Positions 1 through 6,627 of a stretch of 6,627 nucleotides of DNA are shown here, one piece after another. The position numbers were made by a program, and so were the translations under genes. This DNA is from Gammaproteobacteria bacterium (GTDB lineage: Bacteria > Pseudomonadota > Gammaproteobacteria > S144-34), in NCBI GenBank assembly GCA_015487895.1, contig WFOW01000416.1, positions 1-6,627 of the forward strand, in the 5' to 3' direction. The notes beneath the pieces were generated by a model. It worked only from the letters and a program-made list of their open reading frames with translations, was not told the origin of the DNA and searched no databases. Position 1 is the first letter of the stretch, and every line of letters begins with the position of its first letter.

Positions 1-2
1 AC

Positions 3-72
3 GGGAGACGGGTGGCGGGAGACGGGTGGCGGGAGGCGGGTGACAGGAGGCGGGTGACGGGAGACGAGTGGC
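3..72. repeat. Tandem heptamer array (10 x 7 bp, or 5 x 14 bp)
   Basis: Ten consecutive 7-bp units follow the pattern GGG(A/T)G(A/G)C, mostly alternating GGGAGAC/GGGAGGC with GGGTGGC/GGGTGAC, so a 14-bp higher-order period (GGGAGACGGGTGGC) is also visible. The 14-bp units start at 3, 17, 31, 45 and 59. The last units are slightly decayed (AGGAGGC at 45, GAGTGGC at 66). Bases 1-2 (AC) fit the end of a preceding unit, so the array probably continues left of the window. It lies beyond the 3' end of the minus-strand ABC permease gene. GGG runs at 3, 10, 17, 24, 31 and 38, each separated by 4 nt, meet the usual definition of a G-quadruplex-forming sequence on the plus strand. No open frame here looks like a protein gene. 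Confidence 0.9.
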
Positions 73-111
73 GATGCATGCCGCGCGTAGCCGTTTTGGC
101 TTCCGCTCTTC

Positions 112-139
112 CCCGCCTCTTTCCTCCCGCCTCCCGCCT
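112..139. repeat. Inverted heptamer array, complementary to the 3-72 array
   Basis: Four units keep a 7-bp register: CCCGCCT at 112, a degenerate CTTTCCT at 119, then CCCGCCT at 126 and 133. This is the reverse complement (rotated) of the GGGAGGC heptamer upstream. Positions 126-138 are an exact reverse complement of 28-40 (13 bp), so the arms could pair across a loop of about 85 nt. Since the exporter genes are transcribed leftward into this area, the paired arms could act as a 3' structure or terminator for that mRNA. There is no T-tract, so that role is inference. Confidence 0.75.
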
Positions 140-175
140 CTGGGCTATGCCACCGGTCTGCCGCCGACGGTCCCT

Positions 176-960
176 TTACGAGATGAGGCGACGCCGCACG
201 AGGGCGGTGGCGGCGTACCAGCCGGCGGCGGCGTAGGCGGCCAGGACGGCCAGATGCAGCAGGGGCTGCTCGGGCGGCAGGCCGGCGACGAGCGGGCGCA
301 CCAGCGCCACCGCGTGCGTCAGCGGCAGCACCTGGACGATGGCCTGGAGCGCGGCCGGCAGGGCGTCCACGGGATAGAAGACGCCGCAGACGAGCAGCAT
401 GGGCGTGAGCGCGAGGGTGAAGTAGTACTCGAAGAAGTCGTAGTTGGGCGCGAGCGCGCTCATGACGACGGCGGGGCCCGCGAAGCACAGGCCGATGAGG
501 AAGAAGGCGGGGACGGCGAGCAGCGCCTGCCACCCGGCGACCGCACCCAGCAGGGCCGCCACCGCGAGGATGGCGCTCGAGCTGATCAGGCTCTTGGTCG
601 CGCACCACAGCAGCTCGCCGGCGACGATGTCGTCGACCGTGAGCGGCGTGGCGAGCAGCGCCTCGTAGGTGCGCTGCGGCACCATGCGCGTGTAGATCGA
701 GTACATGCCCTCGAAGGAGGCGGTGGTCATGGCGGATGAGGCGACGATGCCCGAGGCGAGGAAGGTGAGGTAGGGCAGTCCCGCCATCTCGCCGATGAAG
801 AAGCCGAGCCCGTAGCCGAGGCCGAGCAGGTAGAGGACGGGCTCGCCGAAGTTCATCGCCAGCGCCGCCCCCATGAGCTTGCGCCAGACGAGCACGTTGC
901 GCCGCCAGACGGTCAGCGCCCGGGCGTGCGGCCGCGGCGGCGGAGGCGGGCGCAGTCGCC

Positions 961-964
<4 letters not shown>
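176..964 (-). CDS. ABC-2 type transporter permease, NodJ-like
   Basis: This is the membrane subunit (262 aa) of a two-component ABC exporter, placed in the inner membrane. After a basic, proline-rich cytoplasmic N-terminus (residues 1-30) there are about six hydrophobic segments, at roughly 40-58, 62-85, 125-144, 147-170, 178-198 and 233-255. Residues 188-230 carry the C-terminal ABC-2 hallmark: a TPML segment, GVFYPVDALP, then LPLTHAVALVRPL. Length and layout fit the NodJ branch of the ABC-2 family. The start ATG at 964 overlaps the stop of the ATPase gene (shared ATGA), and GGGAGGGAG lies about 8 nt upstream, so translation is probably coupled. Rhizobial NodJ exports Nod factor, but relatives are widespread in free-living Proteobacteria with unknown substrates. 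The context offers no glycolipid or Nod biosynthesis gene, so the substrate cannot be named. Confidence 0.93.
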
Positions 965-1893
<929 letters not shown>

Positions 1894-1927
1894 TGCCCTT
1901 TCCGTCCCCCGCGCCCGCGGGCGGGCC

Positions 1928-1935
1928 ACTATAAT
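1928..1935. promoter_or_regulatory. Probable divergent promoter: overlapping -10 boxes for ppiA (+) and the ABC operon (-)
   Basis: The plus strand carries a perfect TATAAT at 1930-1935. Transcription would begin near 1942, giving a leader of about 38 nt before ppiA. The opposite strand of the same 8 bp reads TATAGT (1933 down to 1928), a good -10 match that would start the ABC operon near 1921, about 28 nt before its ATG at 1893. It is the only AT-rich island in the intergenic region. No convincing -35 element or TG extension is visible on either side. The DNA following the plus -10 (GCCCGCG) is a GC-rich discriminator. The plus-strand promoter is likely; the shared use by both strands is inference. 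Confidence 0.6.
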
Positions 1936-1979
1936 GCCCGCGTCGCGGGCCCGGTGCCCGCCCGCCGCCGGAGAGCTCC

Positions 1980-2558
1980 ATGGGAAGGGTCCGTCCGCTG
2001 CTCGCCCTGCTGCTCGCGCTGCCCGCGCTGGCGCTCGCCGGCCCGCGCGTCGCCCTCGAGACCGACCTCGGCCGCATCGTGATCGAGCTCGACGCCGAGC
2101 GGGCGCCGCGCACGGTGGAGAACTTCCTGCGCTACGTGCGCGAGGGCTTCTACGACGGGACCGTCTTCCACCGCGTGGTGCCGGGCTTCGTGATCCAGGG
2201 CGGCGGCTACACCGTGCGCCTCGAGCGCAAGCCCACGCATCCGCCCATCCCCAACGAGTCCGACAACGGCCTCAGCAACCGCCGCGGCACCGTGGCCATG
2301 GCGCGCACGCGCGATCCGGACTCGGCCACGAGCCAGTTCTTCATCAACCTCGCCGACAACACCTTCCTCGACCACCGCCCGCCGGTGGCGCGTCCCTCGG
2401 GCTATACGGTCTTCGGCCGGGTGGTCGAGGGCATGGACGTGGTCGACGCCATCGCCCGGCGTCCCACCGGGCCGGCGGGGCCCTTCCCGCGCGACGTGCC
2501 GCGCCCGCCGGTCGTGATCCGCGCGGCGCGCGTGCTCGACGGGCAGGCGGCCCGCTGA
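1980..2558 (+). CDS. ppiA: Periplasmic cyclophilin-type peptidyl-prolyl cis-trans isomerase
   Basis: The 192-aa protein catalyses cis-trans isomerisation of X-Pro bonds and helps fold exported proteins. Residues 1-20 are a classic signal peptide: MGRVR, a Leu/Ala-rich core, and an ALALA cleavage motif before Gly21. The mature part is one cyclophilin domain with FHRVVPGFVIQGG (63-75, including the catalytic Arg65), the MART segment (107-110), SQFFINLADNTFLDH (118-132) and GYTVFGRVVEGMDVVD (141-156). It resembles E. coli PpiA along its length, including the NES/ADNGL-type loop. As in that protein, the Trp of eukaryotic cyclophilin A that confers cyclosporin binding is not evident. GGAGAG at 1970-1975 lies 4 nt before the ATG and supports this start. 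TATAAT lies 45 bp upstream. A HAD phosphatase gene follows after 14 bp, probably on the same transcript. Confidence 0.96.
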   Translation: MGRVRPLLALLLALPALALAGPRVALETDLGRIVIELDAERAPRTVENFLRYVREGFYDGTVFHRVVPGFVIQGGGYTVRLERKPTHPPIPNESDNGLSNRRGTVAMARTRDPDSATSQFFINLADNTFLDHRPPVARPSGYTVFGRVVEGMDVVDAIARRPTGPAGPFPRDVPRPPVVIRAARVLDGQAAR

Positions 2559-2572
2559 CGGGCGCTGCCCCC

Positions 2573-3259
2573 GTGGCCGGCCTGCGGGTCCTCGTCTTCG
2601 ACCTCGACGAGACGCTGTGGCCGCTGCAGCCGACGCTCGACCGCGCCGAGGCGGCGCTGCACCGCTGGTTCGCCGAGCACGCACCGCGCATCGCCCGTCA
2701 TTTGAGCGTCGACGCGCTGCGCGCCCACCGCCGGCGCGTGGCGGCCGAGCGGCCGGCGCTGGCGCACGACGTGACGGCGCTGCGGCGCGAGCACCTGCGA
2801 TGCCTGCTCGCGGAGTGGGGCTATCCGCCGGGTCTCGCCGAGGAGGCGCTGGAGGCCTTCCGCGCCGCGCGCGACCGCGTCGAGCCCTACGGCGACGTGC
2901 CGGCCGCGCTGGGCGCGCTCAGCGTGCGCTACCGCCTCGTGGCGGCGAGCAACGGCAACGCGCGCCTCGGACGCACGCCGCTCGCGCCCTACCTGGACGC
3001 GGGCTTCGACGCCGCCGCCCTCGGGGTGGCCAAGCCGGACCCGCGCTTCTTCCGCGAGATCGCGCGCCGCCTGGGGGCGCCCCCGGGCGCGCTCATGCAC
3101 GTCGGCGACGACCCCGAGCGCGACGTCGAGGCGGCGCGGCGGGCGGGACTGCGCACCGCCTGGGTCAACCGCAGGGGGCTGCCGTGGCCGCGGGCGCTGC
3201 CGGCGCCGGCGCTGGCGGTGCCGGACCTCGAGGCCCTGTGCGACCGGCTGCTCGCCTGA
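2573..3259 (+). CDS. HAD-superfamily phosphatase, YigB-like
   Basis: This is a cytoplasmic haloacid-dehalogenase-type hydrolase (228 aa). The catalytic set is complete: motif I FDLDET (9-14, nucleophile Asp10 and acid/base Asp12), motif II AASNGN (124-129, Ser126), motif III Lys154 in VAKPDPRFF, and motif IV HVGDDPERD (176-184). Residues 17-110 form an alpha-helical C1-type cap. Features such as HDVTALRREHL (65-75) and the SNGNA motif resemble E. coli YigB, reported to dephosphorylate FMN and the riboflavin precursor 5-amino-6-(5-phosphoribitylamino)uracil. Other small phosphates are equally possible for this promiscuous family. No ATG lies near the domain start. GTG at 2573, 14 bp after the ppiA stop, places motif I at the usual distance from the N-terminus. 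No strong ribosome binding site is seen, which suggests coupling to ppiA translation. It converges on the next gene with a 21-bp gap. Confidence 0.9.
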   Translation: MAGLRVLVFDLDETLWPLQPTLDRAEAALHRWFAEHAPRIARHLSVDALRAHRRRVAAERPALAHDVTALRREHLRCLLAEWGYPPGLAEEALEAFRAARDRVEPYGDVPAALGALSVRYRLVAASNGNARLGRTPLAPYLDAGFDAAALGVAKPDPRFFREIARRLGAPPGALMHVGDDPERDVEAARRAGLRTAWVNRRGLPWPRALPAPALAVPDLEALCDRLLA

Positions 3260-3280
3260 AGTGGCCCCACCGGTGTCGGC

Positions 3281-3853
3281 CTAGCCGTCCCCGCGGCCGA
3301 GCGGCAGGCGCGCGCGCACGCGGAAGACGTCCCCGGGCGTGCCGCGCGGCCCGCGCGTGAGGTAGTGCACCGCCTCCACCCGGAAGCTCGCCGGCGTCCA
3401 CGTCCGCCGCAGCTCCTCCAGCAGCCGCGCGAGCGCCCGGTGGCCGTGCGCCTGGCCGACCGAGAGGTGCGGCGTGTAGCCTCCGGGCACGCGGTCGAGA
3501 TCGTCGCACTGCGGCACCGCCTCGCGCAGCGCCCGGTGCAGCGCCACGACCGCCTCGGCCGGCTCCGGCGCGAGCCACAGGGTGTAGTGGCGCGGGCGGT
3601 GCTCGAACCAGCGGGGGCCCGCGAGCGTCAGCTCGAACGGTGCCTGGCGCAGGCACACGGCCCGTATGCGTCCCTGCGCCTGCGTCCATGCCGCGGGGAC
3701 CAGGAAGGGATAGAGCACGTTGATGTGCGGCGGCCAGCGCCGGTACTGCCGGTCGTGGCGGCGGCGGAAGGCCTGGATCGGCGGCCACAGCGCCTCGGGC
3801 GGCAGCACGGCCAGCGCCGCACGGTGGGTCTTGGCCCCGGTGCTCGTGTCCAT
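3281..3853 (-). CDS. 2H phosphoesterase, 2'-5' RNA ligase family protein
   Basis: This small cytoplasmic protein (190 aa) belongs to the 2H superfamily, defined by two His-x-(Thr/Ser) motifs on a symmetric two-lobed fold. The motifs are H43-I-N45 within PPHINVLYPF and H129-L-S131 within YTPHLSVGQ, spaced about 86 residues apart as in 2'-5' RNA ligase/cyclic phosphodiesterase proteins. The first motif has Asn where Thr or Ser is usual. I know of the HIN variant in bacterial and fungal members, so catalysis may be retained. The substrate is likely a 2',3'-cyclic phosphate or 2'-5' linkage in RNA or a nucleotide, but it cannot be told from sequence. The start is the ATG at 3853, directly preceded by GGGGGAGGAGCC, a strong ribosome binding site. 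Upstream in-frame codons lack both this and family similarity. The gene stands alone, divergent from the metallo-hydrolase gene. Confidence 0.86.
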   Translation of the reverse strand: MDTSTGAKTHRAALAVLPPEALWPPIQAFRRRHDRQYRRWPPHINVLYPFLVPAAWTQAQGRIRAVCLRQAPFELTLAGPRWFEHRPRHYTLWLAPEPAEAVVALHRALREAVPQCDDLDRVPGGYTPHLSVGQAHGHRALARLLEELRRTWTPASFRVEAVHYLTRGPRGTPGDVFRVRARLPLGRGDG

Positions 3854-3865
3854 GGCTCCTCCCCC
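3854..3865 (-). promoter_or_regulatory. Ribosome binding site of the 2H phosphoesterase gene
   Basis: Read on the minus strand this is GGGGGAGGAGCC immediately before the ATG at 3853. The GGAGG core sits 4 nt from the start. It decides the start against an upstream in-frame codon at 4015, which would extend into the opposite gene's promoter and start codon. Confidence 0.7.
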
Positions 3866-3972
3866 GCGCCTTTCCGGGCGCGGGATGACGCGCGGGCGCT
3901 CCCGCGCGCCCGTGGGTCGGTCGCGGGGGCATGGCGGTTCGCCGCGGCCCTGCGGCCCGTGCCGCCTCCCCC

Positions 3973-3978
3973 TATAAT
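3973..3978 (+). promoter_or_regulatory. -10 box of the promoter for the metallo-hydrolase gene
   Basis: A perfect TATAAT is followed by GGCCCGCG, nearly the same context as the ppiA promoter (TATAAT then GCCCGCG). Transcription would begin near 3985, giving a leader of roughly 28 nt. No clear -35 is visible 16-18 bp upstream (CTGCGG at 3950-3955 is poor). On the opposite strand the overlapping TATAGG is a weak -10, so a divergent start for the 2H gene from here is not well supported. Confidence 0.6.
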
Positions 3979-4013
3979 GGCCCGCGGGCGCCGCGCGCGC
4001 TTGGGGGGAGGCC

Positions 4014-4727
4014 ATGAGCGAGCTGCCCTACGTGCTCCACACCCTGGCCCTGGGCCCGATGGACAACTTCGTCTACCTGGTCGAGGACCGGGCGACGGGG
4101 CGGGCCGCGGTGGTCGATCCCGCCTGGGAGGCCGACCGCATCCTGGAGCTCGCGCGCGAGCGCGGGCTGCGCATCACGGACGTGCTGCTCACGCACAGCC
4201 ACCACGACCACGTCAACGCCGTCACGGAGGTGCTCGAGGCGCACGACGCCGAGGTGCACCTGCTCAAGCCGGAGGCCGAGTTCTGGGGCGCGCACGGGCT
4301 GCGCCCGACGCTGCACCACGGCGGCGACGTGATCGAGCTCGGGGCCACGCCCGTGCACGTGCTGCACACGCCGGGACACACGCCCGGCTCGGCCTGCTAC
4401 CTGCTGCCGGGCGAGCACCTGCTCGCGGGCGACACCATCTTCGTCTTCGGCTGCGGGCGCTGCGACCTGCGCGGCGGCGATCCCGAGCAGATGTTCCACA
4501 CGCTGCGGCGGCTGAAGTCCGTGCTGCCGGACGAGACCGTGATCCATCCCGGCCACCACTACGCCGAGCGCCCCGTCTCGACCTGGGCCGAGCAGAAGGC
4601 GGGCAACCCCTTCCTGCACCTCGAGCGCCTCGGCGATTTCGTGCGCTACCGCATGCACTACCACGACCGCCACCGCCACACGCCCTACCGCCCGGTCGCG
4701 CCCGGGGAGGTGATGCCGGAGCGGTAG
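4014..4727 (+). CDS. MBL-fold metallo-hydrolase, glyoxalase II-like
   Basis: This cytoplasmic binuclear metal hydrolase (237 aa) has all expected ligands: THSHHDH (60-66; H61, H63, D65, H66), H122 in PGHTPGS, D140 in AGDTIF, and H181 in HPGHHY, which aligns with the final ligand of E. coli GloB (AHEY). GCGRCDLRGGDPEQM (146-160) and the LPDETVIHPGHHY block follow the glyoxalase II pattern. The C-terminus is shorter than in GloB (about 250 aa) and has QKAGNPFLH (194-202) where glyoxalase II usually has NPFLR, whose Arg helps bind glutathione. Hydroxyacylglutathione hydrolase is therefore possible but not assured; another thioester hydrolase of this superfamily would fit. GGGGGGAGG at 4003-4011 is the ribosome binding site, 2 nt before the ATG, and TATAAT lies 36 bp upstream. 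It converges on the EF-G-like gene. Confidence 0.93.
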   Translation: MSELPYVLHTLALGPMDNFVYLVEDRATGRAAVVDPAWEADRILELARERGLRITDVLLTHSHHDHVNAVTEVLEAHDAEVHLLKPEAEFWGAHGLRPTLHHGGDVIELGATPVHVLHTPGHTPGSACYLLPGEHLLAGDTIFVFGCGRCDLRGGDPEQMFHTLRRLKSVLPDETVIHPGHHYAERPVSTWAEQKAGNPFLHLERLGDFVRYRMHYHDRHRHTPYRPVAPGEVMPER

Positions 4728-4767
4728 GCGGCCCCCGAGGCGCCAGGGTTCGGATCGAGGCGCAGCC

Positions 4768-4800
4768 GACGGGCCGGTCCCCCTGCCGTGGACCGCCGTC
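4768..4800. terminator. Hairpin between convergent genes, possible bidirectional terminator
   Basis: GACGG (4768-4772) pairs with CCGTC (4796-4800), and after a 2-nt bulge CGGTCC (4775-4780) pairs with GGACCG (4790-4795), closing a 9-nt loop. The 11-bp GC-rich stem lies 40 bp after the metallo-hydrolase stop and 16 bp beyond the EF-G-like stop, exactly where convergent transcripts need to end. No T-tract follows on either strand, so it does not meet the standard intrinsic-terminator pattern. The role is inference from position. Confidence 0.4.
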
Positions 4801-4816
4801 TGCGTGCCGGTCGCTG

Positions 4817-6627
4817 CTAGCTGGCGTCTGTCTTGCGGGCCGCGCGCAGCCGCTGCTGGATCTGCGGCGGCACGGGCTCGTAGCCGGCGAGCTCCAGGGT
4901 GTAGCTTCCCTCGCCGCCGGTCAGCGCGCGCAGGCGCGACTCGTAGTCGCCGAGCTCGGCGAGCGGGGCCTCGGCCTCGATCAGCACCTTGCCGTCGGCG
5001 CGGGTGTCGGAGCGCGTGATGCGCGCGCGGCGCGCGGCGAGGTCGCCCGTGACGTCGCCCATCGCCGCGGCGGGCGCCTCCACCTCGAGGCGCATGACCG
5101 GCTCGAGCACGATGGGGCGCGCCCTGGCGGCGGCGTCCAGGAAGGCCTTGCGCCCGGCGATGACGAAGGCGATCTCCTTCGAGTCCACCGGGTGGGTCTT
5201 GCCGTCGTGGACGGTGACGCGCACGTCCTGCATCGGGAAGCCCGCCACGCAGCCCTCGGCCATCGCCTGGCGCACGCCCTTCTCGACCGCGGGGATGAGC
5301 GAGGCGGGGATGGCGCCGCCCGTGACGGCGTCGACGAACTCGAAGCCGGCGCCGCGCGGCAGGGGCTCGACGCGCAGGAAGACCTCGCCGAACTGGCCCG
5401 CGCCGCCCGTCTGCTTCTTGTGGCGGTGGTGGCCCTCGGCCGCGGCCGTGACCGTCTCGCGGTAGGGCACGCGCGGCGGGCGCGTCTCGACGTCCACGCG
5501 GTACTGGCGTGCCAGGCGCTCCAGCGCCAGCCTCAGATGCAGGGCGCCGAGACCGCGCAGCACCAGCTCGCGCCCCTCGCCGTCGTGCTCGAGGGCGAGG
5601 CAGGGGTCCTCGGCCACCAGCCGCGCCAGCGCCTCCGAGACCTTCTGCTCGTCGCCGCGGCTGCGCGGCACCACAGCGAGGCCGAACACGGGCGTGGGGA
5701 AGCGCAGCGGCTCGAGGCGGTAGTGGTCCTCCTCGTGCGAGTCGTGCAGCACCGCACCGTGCACGAGCTCCTCCACCTTGGCCAGCGCGCAGATGTCGCC
5801 GGGCACCGCGGCCTCGAGCTCCTCGTGGTGGGCGCCGCGCAGGCCGAGCAGGTGCGCGGCCCGGATGGGCTTGCGCCCGTCGCCGACGAAGAGCTGCGCG
5901 CCGCGGCGCACCGTGCCCTGGTAGAGCCGGAACACGGCCACGCGCCCGAGGTAGGGGTCGAAGCGGACCTTGAACACGTGGGCGAGCACGTGGCGCGCGG
6001 GATCGGGCACCGCCTCCACGCGGCCGGCGTCCGGCCCCTCGCCGTTGAGGAAGACCGGCGGGTTGCCCTCCAGGGGGTTGGGCGCGAGGCGGGCGACGAT
6101 CTCGAGCAGCTCGGGCACGCCCGCCCCCGTGCGCCCGGAGGCGAAGCAGACGGGCACGAGGTGCCCCTCGCGCAGGGCCTGCTCGAAGGGAGCGTGGAGC
6201 TGGTCCGGGTCGAGCCGCTCGCCCTGCTCGAGGTAGAGCTCCATGAGCCGCTCGTCCAGCTCCACCACCTGGTCCACGAGGGCGGTGTGGGCGGCCTCCA
6301 CGCTGGAGAAGTCGGGGCTCCCGCCCGGCACGAAGAAGCAGTCGGCGACCGTGCGTCCGCCGTCGGCGGGCAGGTTGAGCGGCAGGCACTCGCGCCCGAA
6401 GGCCTCGCGCACGGCCGCCAGCGTCCCCTCGGGATCGGCGCCGTCGGCGTCGATGCGGTTGATCACCACGAAGCGGCACAGGCGGCGCTCCGCGGCGAAG
6501 CCCATGAGCCGGCGCGCCTGGCTCGGCACGCCGCGCCCGGCGGCGTCCAGCACCAGCACCGCCGTCTCGACCGCCGCGAGCGCCGGCAGCGTCTGGCCGA
6601 GCAGGTCGGGCGCGCCCGGGGTGTCGA
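4817..6627 (-). CDS. Elongation factor G-like GTPase (5' end cut by the window edge)
   Basis: 602 codons are visible; the first is Asp of the G3 motif, so P-loop and switch I (roughly 75-80 residues) lie beyond 6627. Numbering from that Asp: G3 DTPG (1-4), a G4-like NRID (56-59) in place of NKxD, a G5-like FASG (161-164), domain II around 210-300, domain III near 310-385, domain IV with HKKQTGGAGQFGEV (402-415), GGAIPASLIPAVEKG (436-450) and THPVDSKEIAF (477-487), and domain V from LLEP-like IVLEPVM (505-511) with MGDVTGDLAARR (522-533). Overall order and length (about 680 aa complete) fit EF-G family paralogues of the EF-G-2 type, not the main FusA. The catalytic His that follows DTPG in EF-G is Ala5, and the NKxD Lys is Arg. 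Translational GTPases move tRNA-mRNA on the ribosome, but the role of this paralogue type is poorly defined. No ribosomal protein or EF-Tu gene adjoins it, unlike the str operon. Confidence 0.94.
   Translation of the reverse strand, partial: DTPGAPDLLGQTLPALAAVETAVLVLDAAGRGVPSQARRLMGFAAERRLCRFVVINRIDADGADPEGTLAAVREAFGRECLPLNLPADGGRTVADCFFVPGGSPDFSSVEAAHTALVDQVVELDERLMELYLEQGERLDPDQLHAPFEQALREGHLVPVCFASGRTGAGVPELLEIVARLAPNPLEGNPPVFLNGEGPDAGRVEAVPDPARHVLAHVFKVRFDPYLGRVAVFRLYQGTVRRGAQLFVGDGRKPIRAAHLLGLRGAHHEELEAAVPGDICALAKVEELVHGAVLHDSHEEDHYRLEPLRFPTPVFGLAVVPRSRGDEQKVSEALARLVAEDPCLALEHDGEGRELVLRGLGALHLRLALERLARQYRVDVETRPPRVPYRETVTAAAEGHHRHKKQTGGAGQFGEVFLRVEPLPRGAGFEFVDAVTGGAIPASLIPAVEKGVRQAMAEGCVAGFPMQDVRVTVHDGKTHPVDSKEIAFVIAGRKAFLDAAARARPIVLEPVMRLEVEAPAAAMGDVTGDLAARRARITRSDTRADGKVLIEAEAPLAELGDYESRLRALTGGEGSYTLELAGYEPVPPQIQQRLRAARKTDAS

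Noticed and set aside
3..139. CRISPR array
   Set aside because: The units are 7 or 14 bp with no unique spacers, and no cas gene is present.
12..236. Small plus-strand open frame over the repeat array
   Set aside because: It is made of repeat translation and the antisense of the permease C-terminus, with no ribosome binding site or recognisable domain.
3263..3281. Hairpin GGCC...GGCC around CACCGGTG as a terminator between convergent genes
   Set aside because: The stem is only 4 bp, the inner palindrome leaves no loop, and there is no T-tract. It is too weak to annotate.
3890..3912. GC-rich inverted repeats (for example CGGGCGC 3893-3899 with GCGCCCG 3906-3912) as a riboswitch or attenuator of the 2H gene
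   Set aside because: Short GC palindromes of this kind are common by chance at this composition, alternative pairings compete, and no leader peptide or T-tract is present.
3972..6479. Very long minus-strand open frame (835 codons) covering two genes
   Set aside because: Its translation is low-complexity Arg/Ala/Gly/Pro and overlaps the well-supported EF-G-like and metallo-hydrolase genes in other frames. It is a compositional shadow.

Overview
The window is very GC-rich (by eye above 70%) and reads as ordinary chromosomal DNA of a free-living high-GC proteobacterium. The periplasmic cyclophilin and the YigB-type phosphatase both resemble their E. coli counterparts, which points to Gammaproteobacteria, perhaps the Ectothiorhodospiraceae/Chromatiales; that placement is inference, with no rRNA or marker to prove it. 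There are seven protein genes, one of them cut by the right edge. I see no tRNA, rRNA, CRISPR array, insertion sequence or phage gene.

Layout from left to right. Positions 1-175 hold no gene, but carry a heptamer-based tandem repeat (3-72) followed by a shorter inverted array of the same heptamer (112-139). Next, on the minus strand, is a two-gene ABC-2 exporter operon of the NodI/NodJ type: the ATPase gene (start near 1893) and the permease gene (stop at 176) overlap by ATGA. A compact divergent promoter region around 1928-1935 separates it from a plus-strand pair: a signal-peptide-bearing cyclophilin peptidyl-prolyl isomerase (ppiA) and, 14 bp later, a YigB-like HAD phosphatase that starts at GTG. 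This pair converges on a minus-strand 2H phosphoesterase (2'-5' RNA ligase-like) gene. That gene is divergent from a plus-strand glyoxalase II-like metallo-beta-lactamase-fold hydrolase with a TATAAT promoter. A hairpin at 4768-4800 then separates the hydrolase from the convergent minus-strand EF-G-like protein, which runs off the right edge within its G domain.

How the genes relate: only the ABC pair forms an evident functional unit. ppiA and the HAD gene are probably co-transcribed, but their functions (periplasmic protein folding and small-molecule dephosphorylation) are not obviously linked. The rest look like independent housekeeping genes. I did not find a convincing undescribed system. 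The points most worth a second look are the heptamer arrays with G-quadruplex and cruciform potential, the missing catalytic histidine in the EF-G-like protein, and the two matching TATAAT promoters, one of which may fire in both directions.
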